10,902 nucleotides of DNA from Thermoplasmata archaeon (GCA_021836665.1 JAKBHQ010000365.1:1-10902), one strand, 5' to 3'. Positions 1 through 6,137 are shown, counted from the first letter of the stretch. Translations and numbers: made by a program. The notes: generated by a model not told the origin, from the letters alone.

Positions 1-69
1 CCAGACTGGTTCTTAGCGCCTTTCTTCCAATTATCACGTAACCCCCTTGGATTGCCGAAGCCGCCATGA
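1..69 (+). CDS. Possible 3' end of an unidentified gene (partial)
   Basis: The first reading frame of the plus strand is open from the window edge and ends with TGA at 67-69, giving 22 residues that begin PDWFLAPFFQL and end in GLPKPP. The only support for a real gene end is the composition, a Pro-rich tail, and a perfect 9-bp hairpin with a short T run 31 bases downstream, where a terminator would be expected. The family cannot be recognised from so little. A competing minus-strand frame starts at ATG 67-65 and runs off the left edge, but it has no clear ribosome binding site, so I prefer the plus-strand reading. Confidence 0.35.
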   Translation, partial: PDWFLAPFFQLSRNPLGLPKPP

Positions 70-99
70 TACTCAAATTAATTCGACTAATGGGAAAGT

Positions 100-124
100 A
101 ATCGGAGAATTTGCTCTCCGATTT
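100..124 (+). terminator. Hairpin, probable intrinsic terminator
   Basis: AATCGGAGA (100-108) and TCTCCGATT (115-123) form a perfect 9-bp stem around a 6-base loop. The 3' arm ends in TTT (122-124). It lies 31 bases after the TGA at 67-69, which fits termination of a plus-strand transcript. The A-rich stretch on the left could make it work in both directions. Confidence 0.5.
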
Positions 125-1122
125 CGAAGTTCCACGTGGTGTGAAGCTCGCTGGTCGAACTGTCACCTTCGCCGTGCGATTATCTATCCATAAGTGACCA
201 ATTGAACGCAGCTAGTGGCTCTTTAGGTACACTGAGCCAGCCCATGTATTAGTTACAATTCGACTAAAGTACCCGTAAAGACGCCAGAATCACGGAGCGT
301 ACATATTGCACTTCGGAACGTCGAAGCGCTACTTCTCGCTAAACAATTCGCATTGACAATCCGAATTCGCACACTTCCAAGGCCATCGGATCCGACCTGC
401 GCGTCTTGGCTAATCACCTTGCGAGTTTGAAAGCACCACTCTCCAGCACTAGCTCTGTGACCTTGTCGAGCGAAGTCGTCCCTGCAAAGCTAGTGGAGCC
501 GACGACCTCACAAGTCGAGTCACCTACCGTGTGTCGGCTACCAATTCACCCATATCGCAGCGTGTTCAGCTTGCACTTCCGCCGTGAGCCTCGGCGATGC
601 AGTCGTAGTAGGCTCGGCCACATCAAGCGGGGATTCCACTTCCTATTCGACTACGCCGAACCACGTGTTAATCCATCTGATATCCAACCTCGAAAACCTG
701 TTTCGGCTCGAGCTGCTGGCTTTTGAAATCTGAAACGCCGTTCGACAAGTAAGAACAGTTCATTCCGTTCCCCACAGTTCAAATTTCAGTGCATACATCC
801 CTACAGATGTGTATAGATATCCAGAATTGTGAACTCGTATGCAATAAGGTAGGGGGCTGGCGTCGATGTTTGAGAATGAACTACCCTTTTCCGTTTAATT
901 GAAGCAGCGCATCTGATAGACAGGACTCCATCGCTGACCAAACATGTCGAGTCATTCAGCAAGAAATAGTCCCACCACTGCCCTAAATGATGTTGTCTAT
1001 TCTCATTAGGTTTCAACAAATGTTGAGGGCTTTCTCGCAGCCATAAGGTATGTTACCCGCGCATTATTTCCCAATTATTCCCGCTCTAAATTCAACTATT
1101 GTTCAAGTGCAAATTTAAATCT
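125..1122. other. Gene-poor stretch, about 1 kb
   Basis: No reading frame here looks like a gene. The longest are a 106-codon plus frame (406-726) starting with TTG and a 72-codon minus frame (801-1019) also starting with TTG. Neither has a convincing ribosome binding site, a recognisable domain or a natural-looking composition. No tRNA or rRNA pattern was seen. Base composition shifts from mixed at 130-720 to clearly AT-rich at 1030-1120, next to the insertion sequence. It may be decayed coding sequence or an intergenic insertion landing zone. Confidence 0.5.
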
Positions 1123-1133
1123 GGCGAGTTCAA
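1123..1133. repeat. Left terminal inverted repeat of the IS30 element
   Basis: GGCGAGTTCAA, the exact reverse complement of 2235-2245. The TGA stop of the transposase (1132-1130) lies within it. Confidence 0.8.
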
Positions 1134-2128
1134 CCGGTCATCGCGACAGCAGCAGTATAGACGTTGTGGGCGGTTGACCAGTGGAGGCTTCTGCGGGGCA
1201 TTGTGTTGATGCGGGCCTCGATGGCCCGAAGGTCGGTGGGAGTGAATCGGCTCAGATCGGTACCTTTGCCTACGTAGCGGCGCAGCAGGCCGTTGCCTGC
1301 CTCGTTGGTGGGTCGCTGCCAGGGATGGTGCGGCTCAGCGAAGTACACCTTGATCGCGCAGAGCTGTTCTAGGTTGGCCCAGCGGGCCATTTCTCGTCCC
1401 TGGTCCCACGTGAGGCTGAGTCGGAGTTGTGTGGGGATCCGCTCGATCAGTTCGACTAGGCCGGCGAGGGTGGAGGTGGCCCCGTGGTCTTCGGGCAGGT
1501 CGGCCAGCCACATGTGCCGGCTGGCCCGATCAAAGACGGTGACGATCGCGGAGCGGCCGCCAGCACCGATGATCAGGTCTCCTTCGAGATGGCCGACTTC
1601 GATTCGTTCCTCGGCGGTCGCGGGCCGCGATGCGATCGGCTTGAACGCCCCGAGCGGCGATTTCGCTTGCGGCTGCACACTTTTGGGGAGGCGCCTCTTG
1701 CGGCAGCGTCTGCGCCGGTGCAGGCCGGCGTGCAGCCCCTTGGCAAGCCCGCGCTGCCCATGGGCGTATACGGCAGCGTAGATGGTCTCGTGGCTCACCG
1801 TGTCGGACAGGCCCGGATAGACACCTCGGGCCAGTTCGACAGCGATGGTCATCGGCGAGTCCTTGGCCCGGAGGCGTCCCTCCACATGGGCGGCCAGGTC
1901 AGGGCGTGCCACAAGGATCGGCGTTTTCGGTCTCGCCCGACAGGAGTCAGCCCGCCCCTGGGCGGACGCCGCCCGGTAGCTGTCACGGCCACCGTTTCGC
2001 GCCACCTCGGCTGAGATGGTGCAGCGATGCCGGCCGAGCCTGACCGCGATCGCAGTCACAGACTCGCCCCGCTCGATCCCTGCCCGGATCTCCTCGCGTT
2101 CACACAACAACAACGGCGCTGCTGGCAT
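1130..2128 (-). CDS. IS30-family transposase
   Basis: This is the DDE transposase that cuts and joins the ends of its own insertion sequence. The N-terminal part carries a helix-turn-helix that binds the ends (residues about 8-45, with LGRHRCTISAEVARNG). The catalytic core shows the family signatures in order: GHLEGDLIIG with the first Asp, LTWDQGREMA with the second Asp, and PWQRPTNEAGNGLLRRY followed by KGTDLS with the Glu. All three acidic residues are present and the frame is unbroken, so it may be active. I start it at ATG 2128 (332 aa) because GGAGG lies 8 bases upstream; an in-frame TTG at 2164 would add 12 residues but has no such site. The third motif departs slightly from the usual PWQRGTNENTNG, as does NTMPRRSLHWST near the C-terminus, so it is a divergent family member. 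Confidence 0.93.
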   Translation of the reverse strand: MPAAPLLLCEREEIRAGIERGESVTAIAVRLGRHRCTISAEVARNGGRDSYRAASAQGRADSCRARPKTPILVARPDLAAHVEGRLRAKDSPMTIAVELARGVYPGLSDTVSHETIYAAVYAHGQRGLAKGLHAGLHRRRRCRKRRLPKSVQPQAKSPLGAFKPIASRPATAEERIEVGHLEGDLIIGAGGRSAIVTVFDRASRHMWLADLPEDHGATSTLAGLVELIERIPTQLRLSLTWDQGREMARWANLEQLCAIKVYFAEPHHPWQRPTNEAGNGLLRRYVGKGTDLSRFTPTDLRAIEARINTMPRRSLHWSTAHNVYTAAVAMTG

Positions 2129-2234
2129 GATAGAAACCTCCACTGGTCGGTGTGTCTGCTTCAACAGCGGGCATTATGCCCGTGCTCACGCTCCGACCGG
2201 TGGACCCCCAACCCTCAACTGCAGCCTTCACCCC

Positions 2235-2245
2235 TTGAACTCGCC
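2235..2245. repeat. Right terminal inverted repeat of the IS30 element
   Basis: TTGAACTCGCC, the exact reverse complement of 1123-1133. It sits about 106 bases upstream of the transposase start, leaving room for a promoter, though I cannot name one. Confidence 0.8.
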
Positions 2246-2281
2246 CTGTACTCATCGCACGAAGTTGAAATCCTCCGGCAC

Positions 2282-2297
2282 AGAGTCGGGAAACTCT
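2282..2297 (-). terminator. Short hairpin after the response regulator (weak terminator candidate)
   Basis: AGAGT (2282-2286) and ACTCT (2293-2297) form a 5-bp stem with a 6-base loop, starting 7 bases beyond the regulator's stop codon in its direction of transcription. It has no T run and the stem is short, so termination is uncertain. Confidence 0.25.
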
Positions 2298-2304
2298 CTC
2301 CTGT

Positions 2305-2964
2305 TCAGTTGCCCTCGGAGCCCTGACGCTTTCGCTCCGCGATCCTGGCTCCCAAGGCTGCCACCTGAGAGCGGTGACTCATTCCAAGCTTTGCCAGCAG
2401 GTTAGAAACGTAGTTCTTGACGGTCTTTTCAGCAAGAAACATCTCCCCTGCTATCTGTTTGTTAGTCTTACCATCAGTTACCAGCTCGAGAATTCTGCGT
2501 TCTTGCGCTGAAAGTTTCGATAGCGGATCCTCCTCATCTTTGGGTGACCGGAGCCGGGCCAAAACTTTGGCGGTGACCGCTGGATCAAGCAAGCTCTCCC
2601 CCGCTGCCACCCTTCGAATGCCACCCACTAAATCGGTGAGTTTGATCTGCTTGAGCAGGTAACCAGACGCTCCTGCCAGAATTGCAGAGAACAGCGCTTC
2701 GTCATCTGAGTGGGAAGTCAGCATGAGACAGTAGACATCTGGGTAACTGGAACGGATCTCCCTGCACAACTGGATACCATCCCCATCTGGAAGTCGAACG
2801 TCAAGCAGAGCCACATCCGGTCTTGCACTTGAGATCCGTGCCAGCGCCTCTTCAACAGATCCCGCTTCGCCGGTAACTTCTAGATCCTCTTCAGCATCGA
2901 TGAGGCTGGATATGCCCCACCGAACAACCTCGTGGTCATCCACAATAAAGACCCTTATTGTCAT
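2305..2964 (-). CDS. devR: DevR/DosR-like response regulator, NarL/FixJ family
   Basis: A two-component transcription regulator of 219 aa. The receiver domain (about 1-120) has the acidic pair D9-D10, the phospho-acceptor D55 in LLDVRLPDGDG, T83 and K105. A linker follows, then a LuxR-type helix-turn-helix (about 150-210). Several blocks, including TNKQIAGEMFLAEKTVKNYV, match what I remember of mycobacterial DevR/DosR. K180, K183 and N184 fall where DosR contacts DNA. DosR controls a dormancy regulon under hypoxia and nitric oxide that includes universal stress proteins, and two such genes lie divergently just upstream here, so a similar role is a reasonable inference. No histidine kinase lies in the window; an IS30 element occupies the downstream side, 59 bp past the stop. 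The ATG start begins the receiver domain directly, with an AGG about 9 bases upstream. It could be another NarL-type regulator with a different signal. Confidence 0.88.
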   Translation of the reverse strand: MTIRVFIVDDHEVVRWGISSLIDAEEDLEVTGEAGSVEEALARISSARPDVALLDVRLPDGDGIQLCREIRSSYPDVYCLMLTSHSDDEALFSAILAGASGYLLKQIKLTDLVGGIRRVAAGESLLDPAVTAKVLARLRSPKDEEDPLSKLSAQERRILELVTDGKTNKQIAGEMFLAEKTVKNYVSNLLAKLGMSHRSQVAALGARIAERKRQGSEGN

Positions 2965-3125
2965 ATCATCAACCTAGTGCACCGCAAAGGTCAGTGATGA
3001 GGTCTAATACAGGGTCGAACAGCAATATATCCCCGCCAAAGGTCCCAGAGTTCAACTCCATAGGGCGGTACCAAATCTGTATTCGGATAGACAATAAACA
3101 TAGGAGAGACTAGGAGGGTTGTCAT
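2965..3125. promoter_or_regulatory. Divergent control region between regulator and stress protein genes
   Basis: This 161-bp region must contain the promoters of the regulator (minus) and of the first stress protein gene (plus). I do not see a clean -35/-10 pair. Two stretches loosely resemble half-sites of the DosR operator (consensus half AGTCCC): GGTCCCAGA near 3041 and GGCCCTAGA at 3128-3136, just past the region's edge. Neither forms the full palindrome. The arms CTAGG (3110-3114) and CCTAG (3131-3135) make a 5-bp inverted repeat around the leader ORF start. All are weak candidates only. Confidence 0.35.
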
Positions 3126-3155
3126 ATGGCCCTAGAACCGTCAAGGAGTTCCTAA
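3126..3155 (+). CDS. Nine-residue leader ORF before the first stress protein gene
   Basis: ATG at 3126 opens a 9-codon frame encoding MALEPSRSS and ends at TAA 3153-3155, directly touching the GTG start of the stress protein gene and in the same frame. A very strong ribosome binding site, AGGAGGG (3112-3118), sits 7 bases before the ATG, better than the AAGGAG (3143-3148) that serves the stress protein and lies inside this leader. Ribosomes finishing the leader would be placed exactly on the downstream start, so translational coupling is plausible. Alternatively it is a fortuitous ORF, or an N-terminal extension cut off by a stop codon. There is no direct evidence that it is translated. Confidence 0.4.
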   Translation: MALEPSRSS

Positions 3156-3593
3156 GTGATGCGAACAATTGTCGTGGGAGTGGACGGCTCCGAAGCCTCA
3201 CTGGCGGCGCTGCATTGGGCTGGGGAGTTGGCGCTCCAGCTGGGATGCAGAGTGATCGCAATTCACTCGATGGGACTTCTCCCAATTGAACAGGACGGAC
3301 GCATCCTCGCAGTAGATGAAGCCCGGAGCGTCATATCGGAGCGGATGAGATCGGACTGGTGCAACCAGATCGACGAGATGGGAGTCAACTTTGACTGCAT
3401 TGTCGTCGAAGGAACACCGCTAAGCGGGCTGTTGTCGAGTTGTCAGGAGGCCGGAGCGGACCTAGTCGTGATCGGGACACGGGGGCACGGTATCGGGGAG
3501 AAGTCGATCGGCAGCACCGCCCACAAGGTGATAGAGCTGTCCTCGATACCTGTAGTGGTGCTTCCACCCCCTACCGTGGGAAGCGATACTTAG
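3156..3593 (+). CDS. Universal stress protein (UspA family), first copy
   Basis: A single-domain cytoplasmic universal stress protein of 145 aa, a family of ATP-binding dimers that help cells survive starvation, hypoxia and other stress. The N-terminal strand and loop are clear (MRTIVVGVDGSEASLAAL), and the C-terminal nucleotide loop reads GTRGHGIGEKSIGST. The usual ATP-binding spacing is G-2x-G-9x-G-(S/T); here there are only 8 residues between the second and third Gly, a one-residue shortening that may alter nucleotide binding. Start is GTG 3156 (7 bases after AAGGAG) or the adjacent ATG 3159; the sequence does not decide. A short in-frame leader ORF ends immediately before it. It lies divergent from a DevR-like regulator and 96 bp before a second Usp gene, as expected for members of a dormancy regulon. 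Confidence 0.92.
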   Translation: MMRTIVVGVDGSEASLAALHWAGELALQLGCRVIAIHSMGLLPIEQDGRILAVDEARSVISERMRSDWCNQIDEMGVNFDCIVVEGTPLSGLLSSCQEAGADLVVIGTRGHGIGEKSIGSTAHKVIELSSIPVVVLPPPTVGSDT

Positions 3594-3595
3594 AA

Positions 3596-3653
3596 ACACC
3601 AAATTAGGGGATAATGCCAAATATCGTCCAGCAATTGCCCCTAGCACTGGTGT
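3596..3653 (+). other. Nested inverted repeat between the two stress protein genes
   Basis: ACACCA (3596-3601) pairs with TGGTGT (3648-3653), and inside it TAGGGG (3605-3610) pairs with CCCCTA (3638-3643), leaving a 27-base centre. The structure begins 2 bases after the stop of the first gene and ends 24 bases before the ribosome binding site of the second. As RNA it would form a two-part stem and could attenuate readthrough or stabilise either transcript. As DNA it could be an operator, and GATAAT at 3610-3615 could be a -10 element without a clear -35. Confidence 0.45.
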
Positions 3654-3677
3654 AAACCTAAGTGCATAATGCAATAC

Positions 3678-3683
3678 AGGAGG
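3678..3683 (+). promoter_or_regulatory. Ribosome binding site that fixes the second Usp start
   Basis: AGGAGG lies 6 bases before ATG 3690. It sits inside the alternative longer reading that begins at ATG 3669, which has no ribosome binding site, so 3690 is the real start. Confidence 0.8.
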
Positions 3684-3689
3684 TGCAGC

Positions 3690-4163
3690 ATGACAGACGT
3701 CAAGTTCACAGATTTTAATGTTCCGCACACCGGGGTAGTACTGGTGGGAACAGATGGTTCCGATGGCGCAGCTAGAGCAGTAGCTTTCGCAGCCGACGAG
3801 GCAAAGGCCAGAGGTGCCAAGCTAATGGTGGCACACAGCTGGTTCATCCCTAACTTCGGATACGGATCGGCCTACGTCGCTCCTGTCACAGATATCGAGA
3901 ACGCAGCGAAGGAGATCTTGGACAAGATCCTCACTCAAGCCAAGGCCGAATACCCAGACTTGGCCATAGAGGGAAGGTTGCTCGAGGGAACCCCCGGAGT
4001 GAGGCTCTGCGAGATTGCAGAGAAAGAGGCCGAGGTCGTGGTGATTGGTACACGTGGCCATGGGAGCTTCACGAGTCTCCTACTAGGTTCGGTCAGTTCA
4101 TACGTGCTACACCATTCACCAGTCCCTGTGCTTTTAGTACGACCCGAAGTCGACCAGAGCTAA
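3690..4163 (+). CDS. Universal stress protein (UspA family), second copy
   Basis: A 157-aa universal stress protein with a roughly 16-residue N-terminal lead (MTDVKFTDFNVPHTG) before the first strand GVVLVGTDGSDGAARAV. The C-terminal loop GTRGHGSFTSLLLGSVS fits the canonical ATP-binding pattern G-2x-G-9x-G-S exactly, unlike the first copy, so this one is predicted to bind ATP. The two proteins are clearly different in sequence and not a recent duplication. The gene follows the first copy by 96 bp in the same direction and may share its transcript, although the inverted repeat between them could uncouple the two. A row of hairpins follows its stop. Co-regulation by the neighbouring DevR-like protein is inference from the mycobacterial parallel. 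Confidence 0.94.
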   Translation: MTDVKFTDFNVPHTGVVLVGTDGSDGAARAVAFAADEAKARGAKLMVAHSWFIPNFGYGSAYVAPVTDIENAAKEILDKILTQAKAEYPDLAIEGRLLEGTPGVRLCEIAEKEAEVVVIGTRGHGSFTSLLLGSVSSYVLHHSPVPVLLVRPEVDQS

Positions 4164-4182
4164 CTCAAACTCAGCAGCCAAT

Positions 4183-4240
4183 CCAGCCTCTAGGTAGAAC
4201 AGGCTGGGCCGCCTAGGCGGGCAAGGCGGGTGACCCCGCC
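4183..4240. other. Three GC-rich hairpins in a row
   Basis: CCAGCCT (4183-4189) pairs with AGGCTGG (4201-4207). CCGCCTAGGCGG (4209-4220) is a perfect 12-base palindrome. GGCGGG (4225-4230) pairs with CCCGCC (4235-4240). They follow the second stress protein stop by 19 bases and run directly into the long hairpin at 4243-4285. The arrangement resembles a REP-like cluster or a composite 3' end that protects mRNA, but I cannot assign it to a known family. Confidence 0.5.
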
Positions 4241-4242
4241 AC

Positions 4243-4285
4243 GAACATGAGAAAGGGGCCCTAATTGGGCCCTTTTCTCATGTTC
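4243..4285. terminator. Long hairpin terminator after the stress protein genes
   Basis: A 19-bp stem with a single G-U pair: GAACATGAGAAAGGGGCCC (4243-4261), loop TAATT, and GGGCCCTTTTCTCATGTTC (4267-4285). There is no T run after it, but the stem is far stronger than chance. It lies between two plus-strand transcription units, so termination of the stress protein transcript is the likeliest role. The near-symmetry would let it act on both strands. Confidence 0.75.
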
Positions 4286-4445
4286 AAGCTTCAGTCGCCG
4301 ACAATGGCGTCTTCCTCCGAATTGCAGATTCGACCCGAATCTAGCCGAATGCACCTTTAGAACCGGAATGCAGTTCATCTAAGTAACGTAAGAGCACCGT
4401 GGTTAATGCTGGTTCATTGCCTACGCCCGGTCGTCTTGAATTCTA

Positions 4446-4562
4446 AGAGTGACACGGCGGGCGTATATCCCGACACTTGACGCCGTAATTTCTCACTCTC
4501 CGTAGTTGTTCACCTAAAGTCCTCTCCCCCTGTGCCGATACAAAACAAGGTGGTTTTGTGTC
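4446..4562 (+). promoter_or_regulatory. Structured leader upstream of the metalloprotease gene
   Basis: Three paired elements precede the gene. AGAGTGA (4446-4452) pairs with TCACTCT (4493-4499), enclosing ACGGCG (4454-4459) with CGCCGT (4481-4486). Downstream, GATACAAAAC (4537-4546) and GTTTTGTGTC (4553-4562) form a 10-bp stem with one U-G pair and the loop AAGGTG. That loop is complementary to CACCT at 4511-4515, so a pseudoknot is possible. The last stem ends 8 bases before the GAGGTG ribosome binding site (4571-4576). TTGACG (4477-4482) resembles a -35 box but no good -10 follows. It may be a cis-acting RNA; it matches no riboswitch class I can recall. Confidence 0.4.
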
Positions 4563-4583
4563 TAGTGGTAGAGGTGCTTTGAG

Positions 4584-6137
4584 ATGTCGTGGAGGGCCAG
4601 AGGTTACCGAAGAAGGGGCGGCTTGGCAAGAAGCGCCGCTGTCACCGGTGTTGCCGTTGGGCTGATTTTCGTCGGATACAACGGAACTGCTGCAGCGAAT
4701 TTGAGTCACAATTCGCACAGAACTCTCGGTTCGCTCACCGATGGGTACAACGTCAAGGCCTCCGGCGGTAGTCCGATAGTCGCCATGGTACCCACCCCAG
4801 ACGGCAAGGGCTACTGGATAGCTGGACCCGATGGCTCGGTCTATGCATCCGGCGATGCAGGACTATACGGCTCTCTTGCGGGCAAAGTTTTGAACGCTCC
4901 AATCGTCGGTATGGCTGCAACACCCGATGGCAAGGGCTACTGGCTCGTAGCATCTGATGGTGGAATCTTCACCTTTGGTGACGCGACCTACCTCGGATCA
5001 ACGGGTGCGATGAAGCTCAACCAGCCCATCGTCGGTATGGCTGCAACACCCGATGGCAAGGGCTACTGGCTCGTAGCATCTGATGGTGGAATCTTCACCT
5101 TTGGTGACGCGACCTACCTCGGATCAACGGGTGCGATGAAGCTCAACCAGCCCATCGTCGGTATGGCTGCAACACCCGATGGCAAGGGCTACTGGCTCGT
5201 AGCATCTGATGGTGGAATCTTCACCTTTGGTGACGCGACCTATGCAGGATCTGGCGTCTCGGCAAATATCGGGTCACCGGTTGCCGGGATAAGCAGGAAC
5301 AGTGTTGGCGGTTACTGGATGGTCACGAGCACTGGAAGTACCGTCGACTTCCAGCCAGGATCTTCGCCGGTTGTAAATTCAGCCCCAACGCCGGTTTCAA
5401 GTGCCCCAGCACCATCAGGTGGACAGATCGCAGGCGGAAGTAGTGGTGCGACCTGGGATTCATTTGGTGTCACTTCCGACGCTTCAGCAACCTTCCCGAA
5501 CCTGCCCTATCACGAGATAACCCAGGCCGCGCCCGCATCGGCAGGCTACAGCTTCTTACTCACACAGAATTCAAATTCGACCGCTCCCGTAAGGTGGAAC
5601 CCTTGTGCGCCAATCAACTACCAAGTGAACCTCGGTTATGCGCCATCGAACGGACTCGCTCTCATTCAGCAATCGCTCGCTGAAATATCAAACGCCACCG
5701 GCATTCAATTCAACTATCAGGGCACGACCACACAGCTACCTACCCTTGAGCGCAACTCAGTGGTACAGGGGCCAAATGGTCCGGAATGGGCGCCGGTCCT
5801 GATCGCATGGGAACCAGCAAATGCGACCGACTACCTTCCCGGCGGAAACGTCATCGGAATGGGAGGCTCAAGTGCCGCATTTACAGGTACTAGATGGACC
5901 TACGTCACCGGAGAGGCAGCGTTTTCTTCTACGTACTCTGCCACCGCCGGTCAAGAGACATCTCTAGTGCTCCACGAACTCGGACACGTCATGGGCATGG
6001 GACACGTGAACGATCCAACCCAGGTAATGAACCCCGTCGACAATTTCAATGCACCGACCACCTACGGCAGAGGAGATCTGACAGGACTAGCTCACCTCGG
6101 ACTTGCAGCGGGTTGCATCGCAACTCCTGCACCGTAG
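4584..6137 (+). CDS. Exported repeat-bearing matrixin-like zinc metalloprotease
   Basis: A 517-aa exported protein. An Arg-rich start and hydrophobic segment (about 18-38) form a signal peptide, probably cut after A38 in TAAA-NL; it lacks a clear twin-arginine motif. Residues about 62-235 hold four to five repeats of the type PIVGMAATPDGKGYWLVASD, spaced 42 residues in the middle copies, which probably form part of a beta-propeller-like fold for binding. A Ser/Pro/Ala-rich linker follows (about 258-290). The C-terminal catalytic domain carries HELGHVMGMGH, with H464, H468 and H474 as zinc ligands and E465 as catalytic base, and a later VMNP with the Met-turn M482. This marks a metzincin of the matrixin (M10) type. 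C341 and C511 could form a disulfide. Start ATG 4584 has GAGGTG 7 bases upstream. The substrate is unknown; a role in cell envelope or matrix turnover is inference. Confidence 0.9.
   Translation: MSWRARGYRRRGGLARSAAVTGVAVGLIFVGYNGTAAANLSHNSHRTLGSLTDGYNVKASGGSPIVAMVPTPDGKGYWIAGPDGSVYASGDAGLYGSLAGKVLNAPIVGMAATPDGKGYWLVASDGGIFTFGDATYLGSTGAMKLNQPIVGMAATPDGKGYWLVASDGGIFTFGDATYLGSTGAMKLNQPIVGMAATPDGKGYWLVASDGGIFTFGDATYAGSGVSANIGSPVAGISRNSVGGYWMVTSTGSTVDFQPGSSPVVNSAPTPVSSAPAPSGGQIAGGSSGATWDSFGVTSDASATFPNLPYHEITQAAPASAGYSFLLTQNSNSTAPVRWNPCAPINYQVNLGYAPSNGLALIQQSLAEISNATGIQFNYQGTTTQLPTLERNSVVQGPNGPEWAPVLIAWEPANATDYLPGGNVIGMGGSSAAFTGTRWTYVTGEAAFSSTYSATAGQETSLVLHELGHVMGMGHVNDPTQVMNPVDNFNAPTTYGRGDLTGLAHLGLAAGCIATPAP
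4902..5242 (+). repeat. Tandem 126-bp coding repeats, identical at DNA level
   Basis: Units 4902-5027 and 5028-5153 are identical as far as I can read them, and a third copy matches for 89 bases (5154-5242) before diverging at the codon after GACCTA. Each unit encodes 42 residues in frame. Identity at silent positions points to very recent duplication or ongoing gene conversion, so copy number may vary between strains and assemblies may collapse here. More diverged copies flank the array at the protein level. Confidence 0.9.

Larger units (their letters stand above)
1123..2245 (-). mobile_element. IS30-family insertion sequence, complete
   Basis: The element is bounded by the perfect 11-bp inverted repeat GGCGAGTTCAA (1123-1133) and TTGAACTCGCC (2235-2245). 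The repeat continues imperfectly inward for about a dozen bases. Both ends are flanked by CT (1121-1122 and 2246-2247), fitting the 2-bp target duplication typical of IS30 elements. The single intact transposase gene nearly fills the 1123 bp, and its stop codon lies inside the left repeat. The element is markedly more GC-rich than the DNA on its left, as expected of an acquired element. Exact ends are inferred from repeat symmetry; a boundary error of one or two bases is possible. Confidence 0.85.

Noticed and set aside
1..67. Minus-strand frame starting at ATG 67 and running off the left edge
   Set aside because: No ribosome binding site, and it conflicts with the plus-strand reading that has a stop followed by a terminator-like hairpin.
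406..726. 106-codon plus-strand frame
   Set aside because: TTG start without a ribosome binding site, no domain, and an unnatural Ser/Arg/Pro-rich composition. A minus-strand stretch here (GRAYYD) recalled IS110 transposases, but it breaks within a few codons and cannot be supported.
801..1019. 72-codon minus-strand frame
   Set aside because: TTG start, no ribosome binding site and no recognisable motif; probably chance in AT-rich DNA.
1181..2014. Long plus-strand frames opposite the transposase
   Set aside because: Antisense shadows of a GC-rich gene; the minus strand encodes a full IS30 transposase with all motifs.
3030..3055. DosR-type operator near GGTCCCAGA
   Set aside because: Only one half-site is partly matched; about 12 of 20 consensus positions agree, too few to call a site.
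3669..3689. Upstream ATG for the second stress protein
   Set aside because: It lies before the AGGAGG that serves ATG 3690 and has no ribosome binding site of its own.
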